Numbered from the stretch's first letter, positions 7,832-16,965 are shown. The stretch: 35,329 nt of DNA from CAZUHN01 sp964620535 (GCA_964620535.1 CAZUHN010000069.1:1-35329), one strand, 5' to 3'. Numbers and translations: made by a program. The notes: generated from the sequence alone by a model not told the origin.

Positions 7832-8650
7832 ATGATGCCCGCGTCGCCGGAAAGCTTCCCCAAACTGTTGCGCGTGATGGCCCGGCTCCGGGCGCCGGAC
7901 GGATGTCCCTGGGATCGGGAGCAGAACCACGAGAGCCTGAAGCCCTACCTCATCGAAGAGGCCTACGAGGTCATCGAGGCCGTCGACTCGCGCGACCCGG
8001 CGAGGCTGCGCGAAGAGCTCGGAGACCTCCTCCTCCAAGTCATCTTTCACTGCCAGCTCGCAGAAGAGGCGGGAAGGTTCGGCGCCTTCGATGTGGCTGA
8101 GGCCCTGGCCGAGAAAATGATTCAAAGGCACCCCCACGTTTTCGGGGACTCGAAAGCCGCCTCGAGCGGAGAGGTGCTGCGGAACTGGGAGATCGCCAAG
8201 CGCAACGGGCGGGCCGAAAAAGGGGAAAAGAGCGGTGCGCCCTCCATCCTCGACGGCGTCCCTGAGGCCATGCCCGCCCTCCAGCGCGCCCAGCGCCTCC
8301 AGGGAAAGGCGGCCCGCGTGGGGTTCGACTGGCCGGACCTGGAAGGGGTCGTTGCGAAAATCGATGAAGAGTGGTCGGAGCTGAAAAAGGCCATCCGGGA
8401 GGAAACCCGGCCGGAGATTGCGCAAGAGATGGGCGATTTTCTCTTCTCCGCCGTCAACCTCTCGCGGAAGCTCAAGGTGAACGCCGAGGAGGCCGCCCGC
8501 TCCGGCGTCCGGCGGTTCATCGTCCGCTTCCACTACATCGAAGAATCGCTCCGGACCGCAGGCCTCTCTCCCGAAGAGGTGTCCCTGGAAAAGCTCGACA
8601 CGCTCTGGCAGGAGGCGAAGGCGCGCGAGGCCCGCCCGGCGCCCTCCTAA
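7832..8650 (+). CDS. mazG: Nucleoside triphosphate pyrophosphohydrolase MazG
   Basis: 272 residues from ATG 7832, which sits about six bases after AGGGAG; a GTG at 7826 and an ATG at 7835 are alternatives. MazG hydrolyses (d)NTPs to monophosphates, removing abnormal nucleotides and affecting ppGpp levels in some bacteria. Two tandem MazG domains are visible: the first with CPWDREQNHESLKPYLIEEA, then EELGDLLLQVIFH, the second with KIDEEWSELKKAI and EMGDFLFSAVNLSRKL, i.e. the paired EExxE and ExxD metal-binding helices. GVPEAMPALQRAQRLQ is the conserved linker. It is divergent from mutL and upstream of recD2, so the three form a genome-maintenance neighbourhood. Confidence 0.95.
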   Translation: MMPASPESFPKLLRVMARLRAPDGCPWDREQNHESLKPYLIEEAYEVIEAVDSRDPARLREELGDLLLQVIFHCQLAEEAGRFGAFDVAEALAEKMIQRHPHVFGDSKAASSGEVLRNWEIAKRNGRAEKGEKSGAPSILDGVPEAMPALQRAQRLQGKAARVGFDWPDLEGVVAKIDEEWSELKKAIREETRPEIAQEMGDFLFSAVNLSRKLKVNAEEAARSGVRRFIVRFHYIEESLRTAGLSPEEVSLEKLDTLWQEAKAREARPAPS

Positions 8651-8675
8651 TCCCCCGGCTCGATTCGCCGGGACA

Positions 8676-8706
8676 GGGACACTCCCGGCGACCATGGGGA
8701 TGTCCC
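8676..8706 (+). other. Hairpin between mazG and recD2
   Basis: GGGACA plus TCCC (8676-8686, one bulged C) pairs with GGGA plus TGTCCC (8697-8706), a ten-pair stem with a ten-base loop. No T tract follows, so intrinsic termination is doubtful; it may stabilise or separate the two messages. Confidence 0.35.
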
Positions 8707-8773
8707 CCCGTCTCTCCTGTGATAGCGTAAACGCTCGGAAGCAAAACCTTTCTCCCCGCCGGCGGACCGATAG

Positions 8774-11248
8774 ATGGCTCGGGATTCACGCAATCCGGAC
8801 GGCAAGTCCCCGCTGCCATCCTCCCAGGCAAACCTCTTTCCCGGCGACAACGGCACCCTCTCGGGGACGGTCGAGCGGGTCCGATTTCGGGCCGAGGAGA
8901 CCGGATACACCGTCCTCCTCATTCAGCCAGAGGGGGACTTTCCCCGCGTAGCCGCGGTGGGGCGGCTCCCCGCGGTGCGCGAGGGCGAGCAATTCCGCTT
9001 CGAGGGCGAGTGGAAGGAACATCCCCGGTTCGGCAAACAATTCCAGGTGAGCGCCGCCTACCCCCTGGTCCCGACCACCGCCGAGGGGATCAAAAAGTAC
9101 CTCGCCTCGGGGACAGTTAAGCACATCGGGCCCGTCCTCGCGGATCGGATTGTAGCGCGCTTCGGAGAGAACAGCCTGGAGGTACTTGACGACAGCCCGG
9201 AGAAGCTCCTCGGCGTGCCGGGGCTGGGAAAGAAGAAGCTCGGCGAGATCGTCGAAAGTTGGAGGAGCCAGCGCGAAGTCAAGGAGCTGATGCTCTTCCT
9301 CCAGCAGTTCGACATCCCCCTCCACCTCGCTGAGAAGATCTTCCGCACCTACGGCGCCAGCGCCATCCAAATTCTCAGGGAGAATCCCTACCGCCTCGCG
9401 CTGGACATCTTCGGCGTCGGCTTCCGCACGGCGGACGAGATCGCGAAAAAAATCGGCATCCCCCCCGACGCCCCCGGCCGGTGCGAGGCGGGGGTGGATT
9501 ACATCCTCCTCCAGCTCTCTGAGCGCGACGGGCACGTATTCGTTCCCCGCCCGCATCTCATCGAAGAGTCTGTCGAGATGCTCGGCGTCTCCCCCGACCT
9601 CATCGAGCGGGCCATCGAGGCCCGCCGCAAGGCGGGAAGCCTCGTCGTGGAGGAGACGCCCTCCGCCTCCGCGCCGGAGGCGGGAGCCGGTCCCGCCGGC
9701 GCGGTCTACATGACGACGCTCCACGCCGCCGAGGCGGAGGCGGCGCGGCGGCTGGCCGCGACCTCGCGGACCCCCATCGACGCGGCTCGGCTGGAGGCCG
9801 CCCTTCTCGGAAAGGGAATCCCCGGCGCCTCCCTCAAGGAGCGCCTCTGTGCCCTCGCCCAGACCGCCCTTGCGGGCGGCCGGGCCACGCACGATCAGGC
9901 GAATGCCATCCAGGCGGCCATGACGGAAAAGGTGCTGATCGTGACGGGGGGGCCGGGCACGGGAAAAACCACCATCATCAACGCCGTGGTCCGCCTCTAC
10001 GACCAGCTCGGCCTCCAGGTCCTCCTGGGCGCTCCGACGGGGCGGGCCGCCAAGCGGCTCTCGGAGGTAACCCAGCGCGAGGCGGTCACCATCCACCGCC
10101 TGCTGGACTTCAGCTGGTCCACGGGCGGCTTCACGCGGAACGCCGCCCAGCCCCTCCTGGCGGACGTGGTCATCGTGGACGAGGCCTCCATGCTGGACAT
10201 CTCCCTCCTGGCCCACCTCCTGCGGGCCGTCCCCGACCCGGCCGTCTTCATCCTCGTCGGGGACGTGGACCAGCTTCCCTCGGTCGGGCCGGGGAACTCC
10301 CTGCGCGACGCGATCGAGTCGGGGGCCTTTCCGGTGGCGCGCCTCCGGGAGGTGTTCCGCCAGGAGAAGGAGAGCTTGATCGTCGCGAACGCCCACCGGG
10401 TGAACCGCGGGGAGATGCCCCGGAGCGGCGAAGGGTCCGACTTGGACTACTACTTCATCGAGGAGCCGGACCCGGAGCGCTGCGCCGACCGCGCCGTCGA
10501 GATCTGCCGCGAGCGCATCCCCGCCCGGTTCGGCCTCGACCCGATCGCCGACGTCCAGGTCATCGCCCCCATGCAGCGCGGAACCCTCGGAGTCCAGAAC
10601 CTGAACGCCCGCCTACAGGAGGCGCTCAACCCCGGGGGCGGGGGCCCCGCCTTCCAGCGGGGGGGGAAGGTCTTCCGCATCGGCGACAAACTGATGCAAA
10701 CCCGGAACAACTATCAGAAAAAGGTTTTCAACGGAGACATCGGCCTCATCAGCGGGGTGGACCCGGAGAGCCGGTCCATCCGCGTGGCCTACGACGGGGA
10801 GCTCGTCGAATACGCGGCGACCGAGCTGGACGAGGTGATCCACGCCTACGCGGTGACGGTCCACAAGAGCCAGGGGAGCGAGTACCCCGCCGTCGTCGTT
10901 CCGATCCACACCCAGCACTACCCCATGCTCCAGCGCAACCTCATCTACACCGCCATGACCCGGGGGAAACGGCTGGTGGTCTTCCTCGGAACGAAAAAGG
11001 CGCTCGCCATCGCCCTCAATAACGCCAAGGTCCGCCGCCGGTGGAGCCACCTGGCCGAGCGCCTCCGGCGGGAGATGGATCTGCCCCTCCCGGGTCCGGG
11101 GGCCGGGACCGGCCCTTTGTCCCCCCGCGGCGAGGCACCGCCGGACGAAGCGCCGCCGGACGCGATCTACGAAGAGGAAGTCGGGGGCGAGGCGGAGGGC
11201 GAATTGCCCGGGCCCGGCGAGCTCACCTATCACCCCGTGGAAGATTGA
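8774..11248 (+). CDS. recD2: RecD2-type ATP-dependent DNA helicase (SF1B)
   Basis: 824 residues, within the long RecD2 size class. RecD2 is a 5'-3' helicase acting in DNA repair outside a RecBCD complex; no recB or recC is seen here. The N-terminal OB-like part (GTLSGTVERVRFRAEETGYTVLL) and a helix-hairpin-helix region (GVPGLGKKKLGEIVE, NPYRLALDIFGVGFRTAD) are typical of RecD2. The helicase core has Walker A GGPGTGKTT at about 391-399, Walker B VDEASMLD near 468-474, a motif III GDVDQLPSVGPG, and the C-terminal motifs VHKSQGSEYPAVV and YTAMTRGKRLV. The tail of about 60 residues is Gly/Pro/Glu-rich and probably disordered. The start ATG at 8774 has only a weak Shine-Dalgarno. Confidence 0.94.
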   Translation: MARDSRNPDGKSPLPSSQANLFPGDNGTLSGTVERVRFRAEETGYTVLLIQPEGDFPRVAAVGRLPAVREGEQFRFEGEWKEHPRFGKQFQVSAAYPLVPTTAEGIKKYLASGTVKHIGPVLADRIVARFGENSLEVLDDSPEKLLGVPGLGKKKLGEIVESWRSQREVKELMLFLQQFDIPLHLAEKIFRTYGASAIQILRENPYRLALDIFGVGFRTADEIAKKIGIPPDAPGRCEAGVDYILLQLSERDGHVFVPRPHLIEESVEMLGVSPDLIERAIEARRKAGSLVVEETPSASAPEAGAGPAGAVYMTTLHAAEAEAARRLAATSRTPIDAARLEAALLGKGIPGASLKERLCALAQTALAGGRATHDQANAIQAAMTEKVLIVTGGPGTGKTTIINAVVRLYDQLGLQVLLGAPTGRAAKRLSEVTQREAVTIHRLLDFSWSTGGFTRNAAQPLLADVVIVDEASMLDISLLAHLLRAVPDPAVFILVGDVDQLPSVGPGNSLRDAIESGAFPVARLREVFRQEKESLIVANAHRVNRGEMPRSGEGSDLDYYFIEEPDPERCADRAVEICRERIPARFGLDPIADVQVIAPMQRGTLGVQNLNARLQEALNPGGGGPAFQRGGKVFRIGDKLMQTRNNYQKKVFNGDIGLISGVDPESRSIRVAYDGELVEYAATELDEVIHAYAVTVHKSQGSEYPAVVVPIHTQHYPMLQRNLIYTAMTRGKRLVVFLGTKKALAIALNNAKVRRRWSHLAERLRREMDLPLPGPGAGTGPLSPRGEAPPDEAPPDAIYEEEVGGEAEGELPGPGELTYHPVED

Positions 11249-11482
11249 GCCCCCTCCTCCCCCGGGCGCCCGAGCCGGTCCGGCCGTCCCGCCTGCCCGC
11301 CGCGGCAAAGGGGAGGGTGAGGATGGTTGATCCGCAATAGTATTTTCGGCAGGAATTGCTTTTTTCGATGACAAGTCAGAAAATGCGGTATCAACCCCAA
11401 TAGAAATAACCTATCACCGCCGAAGCAGTGACGGGTGCCGGAGAGAGGCCGTTTCCTCCTCTTCAGGAAACTTAGACCACGC

Positions 11483-12073
11483 ATGGGAAAACACATGGAA
11501 GCTGGAACCACGCCTCCGGGCGGCACCTCCCGCTGGTTCTTGCTATTTGAGACTGCGGTTGTTCTGTTGATATTTGCAGGGGCGGCAGTGCTCTTTGTCA
11601 TCATGCCATCGCTTACTTCTCAAGAGGAGCTTCCGGGCGCGCAAGCTGCTTTCACCCTTTCGGCTTCAGCATTCCCCCGGCTAACATTCGGTACATTGGC
11701 AATCCTCAGTATAACTTACATCGCACTTGGCCTGCGTCAATTCCCCTTTGCCAATCACATCAAGATACCGATTCAGATCGGGAAATTCGCGCGCGCAGGG
11801 ATGATATTATCTTGTGCGATCCTCTACCCGCTTCTGCTTGACTGGTTCGGCTTTGGCGTTTCGACATTTTTGGTAATTGGCGGGATGACGTTCTTTCTCG
11901 GAAACAAGGTGTGGTGGAATGTTCTCCTTCTTGCTGTGCTCTCTCCGGTCGTCCTCCGGTTTACTTTGGAACGCCTCCTGTTCATTTCGCTGCCCCGTGC
12001 GTCCATTGAGGTACTAGCGGCCGGCGAAGAAGCCTTGATGCAGCTGCTTTCCCGAGTGTTCCTGCACGGATAA
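11483..12073 (+). CDS. tctB: Tripartite tricarboxylate transporter small membrane subunit, TctB family
   Basis: About 196 residues from ATG 11483; a GTG at 11435 and ATG at 11498 are alternatives, none with a strong Shine-Dalgarno. TctB is the small four-helix subunit of TTT carriers, which use a periplasmic binding protein and an ion gradient to import carboxylates. Hydrophobic spans are seen at FLLFETAVVLLIFAGAAVLF, TFGTLAILSITYIALGL, AGMILSCAILYPLLL with FGVSTFLVIGGMTFFLG, and VLLLAVLSPVVLRFTLERLLFI-like C-terminal sequence. It stops four bases before the GTG of tctA, so the two are co-translated. GC is clearly lower than in recD2 upstream. Confidence 0.85.
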   Translation: MGKHMEAGTTPPGGTSRWFLLFETAVVLLIFAGAAVLFVIMPSLTSQEELPGAQAAFTLSASAFPRLTFGTLAILSITYIALGLRQFPFANHIKIPIQIGKFARAGMILSCAILYPLLLDWFGFGVSTFLVIGGMTFFLGNKVWWNVLLLAVLSPVVLRFTLERLLFISLPRASIEVLAAGEEALMQLLSRVFLHG

Positions 12074-12077
12074 AAAC

Positions 12078-13589
12078 GTGGCGATAATAGACAATCTTGT
12101 CCAGGGCTTTTTTCTTCTTTTGCGCTGGGATACGTATGCCTACATCTCCGCGGGATTAGCAATGGGGATGTTCGTGGGAGCGATGCCGGGACTCACGACC
12201 ATACTCGCCATGTCGGTCCTCCTCCCTATTTCTTTCAAAATCGAGCCCTTGCTCGGGATTCCCTTCCTCATCGGCCTCTACAAAGGAGGGATCTATGGCG
12301 GAAGCATCCCCGCCATACTCGTCGGCATTCCCGGGACGGGCTCTTCGATTGCGACAACTTTCGATGGGCCCGCCCTTACGCGGAAAGGAAAAGCCCGGAA
12401 GGCGCTCGAAATGGCGCTCTTCTCATCCGTGGCAGGAGACTTCCTTTCGGATCTGATCGCCATCGTGCTTATCGGGCCAATCGCCATGATCGTTATTCTC
12501 GTTGGTCCTCCTGAAGTATTCGCCATCATCCTTTTCTCTCTCATCCTCATCGCGAGCGTCTCGGGCGAGTCCGGCATCAAGGGCGCCATCGTCGCATGTA
12601 TCGGGCTCGGGCTCGGCTTCATCGGAATGGACGCGGCCACCGGGGCTCCCCGGTTGACCTTCGGACTCGAGGCCCTAAGCGCCGGCATTCCCCTCATCCC
12701 CCTCGTCATCGGCGTCTTCGCCATCCCGGAAATCCTGGAGGCCGTCGAATCGAAATCTCTCCGTTTCATCGCCGATCACGTCGACTTGAAAAAGGCGGGA
12801 GAGCGGCTTAGGTGGCACGAATTCCGGCGATCGATCCGCACGATTCTGCGGTCAACCGCCATCGGGGCGGGCGTCGGAATGGTGCCGGGCGTCGGACAGG
12901 TACCGGCCGCATTCATCGCCTACGGTGCGGCCAAGCGCGCCTCTCAGAATCCAGATGGCTTCGGAAAGGGCGAGCTCGAGGGCATTGCGGCCCCCGAAGC
13001 GGCAAACAACGCCGTAAACGGCCCGACTCTCGTTCCGCTGCTGACGCTTGGCATTCCGGGCGACATCGTTACGGCCATTTTGCTCGGCGCCTTTATGGCA
13101 CATGGTTTGCGGCCGGGACCGCAGATCTTCCAGGAGCAAGGCCCTCTGATATACGCCATCTTGCTGTCGATCGTATTTGCAAACGTTCTATTCCTCGGCC
13201 TTGGCTACATCCTCCTAAAGCCCTTTGCCATGGCGATCAAAATGAAAAAGGCCTATCTGATCCCGCTCATTTTCGCCATGGCTTTTATCGGTACGCTCTC
13301 CACCGGCGTCAGAACTGATATCGTAATCATGCTCGTCGTCGGCTTTTTCGCATACATTCTCCGCAAGCTCAGCTTTAACCTTGCCCCCCTTATCATTGCA
13401 TTCATCCTTTCCGGCGAGATAGAATACACGTTGAGCCAATCCATGACATACGCAAGGGGTGATATTTTCCACTACCTTTTCATTCAGCGCCCCATCGCCT
13501 CAGCCTTTTTGACTGCCGGCCTATTTTGGACCGGCTATATGGTTTTCCGTCGCTTTCTTCGAAGGAGCCCTGAACCGGGCCGAGGCTAG
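12078..13589 (+). CDS. tctA: Tripartite tricarboxylate transporter large membrane subunit, TctA family
   Basis: 503 residues with a GTG start, the usual TctA length. TctA is the 12-helix permease of TTT systems. Family signatures are GAMPGLTTILAMSVLLP near the N-terminus, the glycine-rich GGSIPAILVGIPGTGSS, the mid-protein VPGVGQVPAAFIAYG, and EGIAAPEAANNAVNGPTLVPLLTLGIPGD, the repeated half of the fold. It follows tctB by four bases and is followed by tctC after 41 bases, forming tctB-tctA-tctC. The more usual order in proteobacteria is C-B-A. Substrate cannot be read from the permease. Confidence 0.95.
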   Translation: MAIIDNLVQGFFLLLRWDTYAYISAGLAMGMFVGAMPGLTTILAMSVLLPISFKIEPLLGIPFLIGLYKGGIYGGSIPAILVGIPGTGSSIATTFDGPALTRKGKARKALEMALFSSVAGDFLSDLIAIVLIGPIAMIVILVGPPEVFAIILFSLILIASVSGESGIKGAIVACIGLGLGFIGMDAATGAPRLTFGLEALSAGIPLIPLVIGVFAIPEILEAVESKSLRFIADHVDLKKAGERLRWHEFRRSIRTILRSTAIGAGVGMVPGVGQVPAAFIAYGAAKRASQNPDGFGKGELEGIAAPEAANNAVNGPTLVPLLTLGIPGDIVTAILLGAFMAHGLRPGPQIFQEQGPLIYAILLSIVFANVLFLGLGYILLKPFAMAIKMKKAYLIPLIFAMAFIGTLSTGVRTDIVIMLVVGFFAYILRKLSFNLAPLIIAFILSGEIEYTLSQSMTYARGDIFHYLFIQRPIASAFLTAGLFWTGYMVFRRFLRRSPEPGRG

Positions 13590-13630
13590 CGAATCTACCA
13601 GGCAAGTGATCCCATCTAGGAGGAGAAATC

Positions 13631-14602
13631 ATGAAACGCCGATTCACAATACTGATCGCGGGACTTCTGTTCGCCGGATTGATGCTCCCAATCTCCGCCC
13701 GGGCGGCGTTTCCGGATCGCCCGATTACCCTCGTTATCCCCCTCGGCCCTGGAGGCAGCCACGACCTCCACGCCCGCGGCATCACGAGCATCATTGCCGA
13801 TGTCCTGAAGCAGCCCATGCTCGTGAAGTTCGTCCCCGGAAGCAACGGCATGAAGGGGACGGGGTTCGTGGTCAAAGCCAAGCCCGACGGCTATACCATC
13901 CTCTTCACCCACAATGCGTTTGACCAGATCTCGCCCCAGCTCCGCAAAGTTCCTTTCAACCCTCTGAAGGATTTGACGACCATCGCCAAGATCAACCACG
14001 GGCAGACGCTCCTCGCCGCCCCGGTTGACCGGCCCTATAAGACCTTGAAGGAATTCATCGCCCACGCCAAGAAGAATCCCGGAAAATTGAACGTCGCCCA
14101 CGCCGGCGCCTTTGGGGTGGGACACATGCCGGAACTCCTGCTGGCGAAGGAGGCCGGCATCAAAGTGGCATACACCCACCACAAGGGGGGCGGCGCCATC
14201 CTGTTGTCTTTGCTCGCGGGCAGGGACGACGCCGGAGCTGCCTTTACCACCCAGGCGCGGCCCCAGGTGAAGGCGGGGAAGCTTCGCGTTTTGGCCATAT
14301 TCGGCGACAAGCGCCTCAAGGGCGACCCAGTATTCGAGAACGTGCCGACAACGGTCGAGTTGGGATACACGTCGGCCACCTTCACGATGGACCGCATTTT
14401 CATGGCGCCCGCCAAGACCCCCCCGGACAGGCTGAAGACGCTTCGAACCGCCTTCGAGAAGCTGACGGAGCATAAATCCTTCAAGCGGTTCATGCGGAGC
14501 ATCGGCAACCCGGTGATTTTCATGAATGGCGAGGAGTACGACAAGATCCGGATCAAGCGGTATCCGATATATGGTGATCTGATCAAATCGTTCAAGAAAT
14601 AA
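13631..14602 (+). CDS. tctC: Tripartite tricarboxylate transporter substrate-binding protein (Bug family)
   Basis: 323 residues. A strong AGGAGGAG lies just before ATG 13631. The first 26 residues form a Sec signal peptide (MKRRF, hydrophobic core, SARA|A cleavage). The mature protein starts FPDRPITLVIPLGPGGSHD, the Bug pattern (usually PGGxxD) whose loops hold two water molecules and a carboxylate. Further family blocks are GSNGMKGTGFV, KPDGYTILF, LNVAHAGAFGVGH and the C-terminal APAKTPPDRL. It captures a carboxylate in the periplasm for TctAB. The downstream racemase-superfamily gene suggests a ligand with a carboxylate that such an enzyme would act on. Confidence 0.93.
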   Translation: MKRRFTILIAGLLFAGLMLPISARAAFPDRPITLVIPLGPGGSHDLHARGITSIIADVLKQPMLVKFVPGSNGMKGTGFVVKAKPDGYTILFTHNAFDQISPQLRKVPFNPLKDLTTIAKINHGQTLLAAPVDRPYKTLKEFIAHAKKNPGKLNVAHAGAFGVGHMPELLLAKEAGIKVAYTHHKGGGAILLSLLAGRDDAGAAFTTQARPQVKAGKLRVLAIFGDKRLKGDPVFENVPTTVELGYTSATFTMDRIFMAPAKTPPDRLKTLRTAFEKLTEHKSFKRFMRSIGNPVIFMNGEEYDKIRIKRYPIYGDLIKSFKK

Positions 14603-14618
14603 GCGGGGAAAAGTACTG

Positions 14619-14711
14619 TGGGGGCCCTTCATATTAGCCGATTCTGAGGGGCATCATTCGTTGCCGTTGAACCTCTTGGGGAGAATTTCTGCGAAGAGTG
14701 TCGGGCCCCCA
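14619..14711 (+). promoter_or_regulatory. Long inverted repeat in the tctC-racemase intergenic region, possible RNA leader structure
   Basis: TGGGGGCCC (14619-14627) and GGGCCCCCA (14703-14711) are perfect reverse complements separated by 75 bases that contain a smaller CTCTT/AAGAG stem. The second arm ends two bases before the AAAGGAG ribosome binding site of the next gene. Folding could hide or expose that site, or protect the upstream tct message from decay. Confidence 0.45.
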
Positions 14712-14726
14712 TAAAGGAGTCAATAA

Positions 14727-15476
14727 ATGCGCTTCATGTACATCTGTCCGGTGCACCACGACGACACGACCGAGTATTTCCAATCGCTCATGGCTTCCCT
14801 CAAGGCCGACGGGCTGCTGGATGGAATCGAGTTCGATATGGACCCCGGCCCCGAGGGCCCGGGCGTCCGAGGCCGTGCGGACCTTGTGAATGTCTCGAAG
14901 GAGCTCATGGATCGTGTACACCAAGCGGTGGATACGGGCCGCTACGACGCCATCGTGATACAGGGCTTCTTGGACCCCGTTCTCCTCGACGCCCGTGAGG
15001 TCTCCCCCATTCCCGTCCTCGGCTGTGGGGAATCGTCTTACCACCTGGCCTCGCTCCTCGGCCACCGCTTCTCCATCATCGACACCCTGGAGTGCATGGC
15101 CATCATGCTCCGCCAGAGGGTGGAGATGTACGGTCTCGGAAAGAAACTGGCCTCGGTGCGCTCGGTCGAATACATCCCCATCGACGTGATGGAGGGGCAC
15201 GGGGACCGCGTAGAAAAACTCGACGCGATGGAAGATCAGTGTCTCAAGGCCATCGAAGAGGACGGAGCCGATACCATCATCCTCGGCTGCTCGTGTCTCT
15301 CTTGGATGGAACCTGAGATGAAAGAGCGGTTGCGCGAGCGGGGGTACGATGCGCCCCTCATCGTGCCAATCCGGGCGGCGGTGAGCTTCGCGCGCGTCCT
15401 CGTGACGATGGGGATGCGGCACAGCCCGCTCGCCTACCCGCCGCCCATTCCCAAGCCCTTGGCAATCGTGCGCTGA
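14727..15476 (+). CDS. Asp/Glu/hydantoin racemase superfamily protein
   Basis: 249 residues, ATG preceded by AAAGGAG at eight bases. Two pseudo-symmetric alpha/beta halves are visible: YDAIVIQGFLDPVLLDARE followed by IPVLGCGESS, and TIILGCSCLSW with Cys188/Cys190. The family uses two cysteines for racemisation. At the usual first position (…CFxDP in hydantoin racemases) this protein has Gly80 in QGFLDP; Cys100 lies 20 residues later. A Gly at the first site with Cys in the second is the pattern of arylmalonate decarboxylase, so the reaction may not be a racemisation. The gene ends the tctB-A-C cluster and probably acts on the imported acid. Cytoplasmic, no signal peptide. Confidence 0.8.
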   Translation: MRFMYICPVHHDDTTEYFQSLMASLKADGLLDGIEFDMDPGPEGPGVRGRADLVNVSKELMDRVHQAVDTGRYDAIVIQGFLDPVLLDAREVSPIPVLGCGESSYHLASLLGHRFSIIDTLECMAIMLRQRVEMYGLGKKLASVRSVEYIPIDVMEGHGDRVEKLDAMEDQCLKAIEEDGADTIILGCSCLSWMEPEMKERLRERGYDAPLIVPIRAAVSFARVLVTMGMRHSPLAYPPPIPKPLAIVR

Positions 15477-15503
15477 GACAATTTACGGGCGGACGACGAT
15501 AGG

Positions 15504-15528
15504 GACCTTCTGTGCGGCAGAAAAGGTC
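15504..15528. other. Hairpin between convergent genes
   Basis: GACCTT-CTG (15504-15512) pairs with CAG-AAGGTC (15518-15528) with a two-base bulge and a five-base loop. It lies 27 bases after the racemase-family stop and before the convergent pit gene end. There is no T tract, so termination is only a possibility. Confidence 0.3.
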
Positions 15529-15690
15529 GTTGGGGATCTTCGTGGGGCGGATCTCGAGCCGGCCCGTTGGAATGGGCTGACGAGAGCTTTATTGCCAGGA
15601 GAAGGATTGCGCCCCCCCAGGGGACGCGAACCCCCTCACCGCCCGCCGGCAGTTTCATCGGACATTCGAAGGGCCGGGCTTCGCCCTCCG

Positions 15691-16923
15691 CTAGAGCAGG
15701 GCGATCTGCAACAGCCGGAAGGTGAGCATGGTTGCGCCCGCGGCGAAGGGGAGGGTGAGGAGCCAGGAGGAGATGATGCTTCCGATCACGCGCAGGTTGA
15801 GGGCGCCGATTCCCCGGGCCATCCCGACCCCGATCACCGCCCCCACGATGGTGTGGGTGGTGGAGATGGGAAGGCCGATCTGGGAGAAGACAAGGACGGT
15901 TGTGGCCGCGCCGAACTGAGCAGAGAAGCCGTTCTGCGGCGTGATCTCGGTGATTCGGGTGCCGATGGTCGAGATCACCCGCCAACCCGATATCCAGAGG
16001 CCGCTCACGATCCCGACCCCCCCCAGCACCAGCACCCACCAGGGGATGGGGACCTTGGAGGCGAGGGATCCGGTGCGGAAGACGTCCAGCACCGCCGCCA
16101 GCGGCCCCACGGCGTTGGCCACGTCGTTCGCCCCGTGGGCGAAGGCCACGTAGCCCGAGGTGGTGATGAGGAGGAAGGTGAAGAGCCGGTTGGTGATATC
16201 CCGACTCCCCTTCCCTCCTTCCCGTTTGAAATAGTACCGGGCTCCGGCGCAAACGACCGCCCCCACGATGATCCCGAACAGAAGGACGGACCAGAAATTG
16301 ACCGGGAGCTTGAGGTTCTTCATTCCCTTGAAGACGAAGGACTGGAGCAGAACCACGACGACGAAGAAGATAATGTAGGGCGCCGCCCGGCGGCTGGCGT
16401 GCTCGGGGTCCTCGGCCGCGAGGATCTTCTCCCGGACGAAGTAAAAAATCCCGAATCCCAGGAGCCCCCCCATCACGGGGGAGATGATCCAGCTCAGGAC
16501 GATGCCGGCGATGACTCCCGCGTTCAGCGCGTCCGCCCCCTTGGCGATGAGACCGAATCCGATGACCGCCCCGACGATGGAGTGCGTCGTCGAGACGGGC
16601 AAGCCCAGATAGGTAGCCGCGTGCAGCCACGCCGCGGCGCCGAAGAGGGCGGCCGTCATGCCCAGGATGAAGAGGGTGAGGTCGCCCCGGAACACGGCAG
16701 GATCAACGATGCCCTTCCGGATGGTGGAGGTGACCGATGCGCCGACCAGGACGGCCCCCGAGAACTCGGCCACCGCGGCGATGATGATGGCGTTTTTCAG
16801 GGAGAGGTAGCCGCTTCCGATGGCGGGAGCCATGGAGTTCGCGACATCGTTCGCCCCGATCATCCAGGCCATGTACGCGGCGAAGGCGCAGGCGAGAGTC
16901 ACCAATATCAAATCAGAAGACAT
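15691..16923 (-). CDS. pit: Inorganic phosphate transporter, PiT family
   Basis: 410 residues with about ten hydrophobic spans. PiT proteins import metal-phosphate with protons or sodium at low affinity. The duplicated signature is clear: WMIGANDVANSMAPAIGSG near the N-terminus and FAHGANDVANAVGPLAAV in the second half, each followed by the GLPVSTTHSIVGAVIGFG and GLPISTTHTIVGAVIGVG repeats. It follows the DUF47 gene by 42 bases on the minus strand and shares its promoter. No strong Shine-Dalgarno was found before ATG 16923. The intergenic stretch to the racemase-family gene (15477-15690) holds a hairpin and otherwise nothing recognisable. Confidence 0.96.
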   Translation of the reverse strand: MSSDLILVTLACAFAAYMAWMIGANDVANSMAPAIGSGYLSLKNAIIIAAVAEFSGAVLVGASVTSTIRKGIVDPAVFRGDLTLFILGMTAALFGAAAWLHAATYLGLPVSTTHSIVGAVIGFGLIAKGADALNAGVIAGIVLSWIISPVMGGLLGFGIFYFVREKILAAEDPEHASRRAAPYIIFFVVVVLLQSFVFKGMKNLKLPVNFWSVLLFGIIVGAVVCAGARYYFKREGGKGSRDITNRLFTFLLITTSGYVAFAHGANDVANAVGPLAAVLDVFRTGSLASKVPIPWWVLVLGGVGIVSGLWISGWRVISTIGTRITEITPQNGFSAQFGAATTVLVFSQIGLPISTTHTIVGAVIGVGMARGIGALNLRVIGSIISSWLLTLPFAAGATMLTFRLLQIALL

Positions 16924-16965
16924 GCCGTCTCTAGGGGGCTACAGCACTGAAAACGGAATGAGCGC

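Noticed and set aside
11300..11324. 23-base near match to the 3' part of the pit gene (15738-15760)
   Set aside because: Only one mismatch, but the sequence is low-complexity G-rich and the match does not extend, so it gives no support for a pit relic.
15592..16950. Long plus-strand open frame (452 codons) across the phosphate transporter gene
   Set aside because: It is the antisense of the clear pit gene; the product is Gly/Asp/His/Arg-rich with no domain, a GC-bias shadow.
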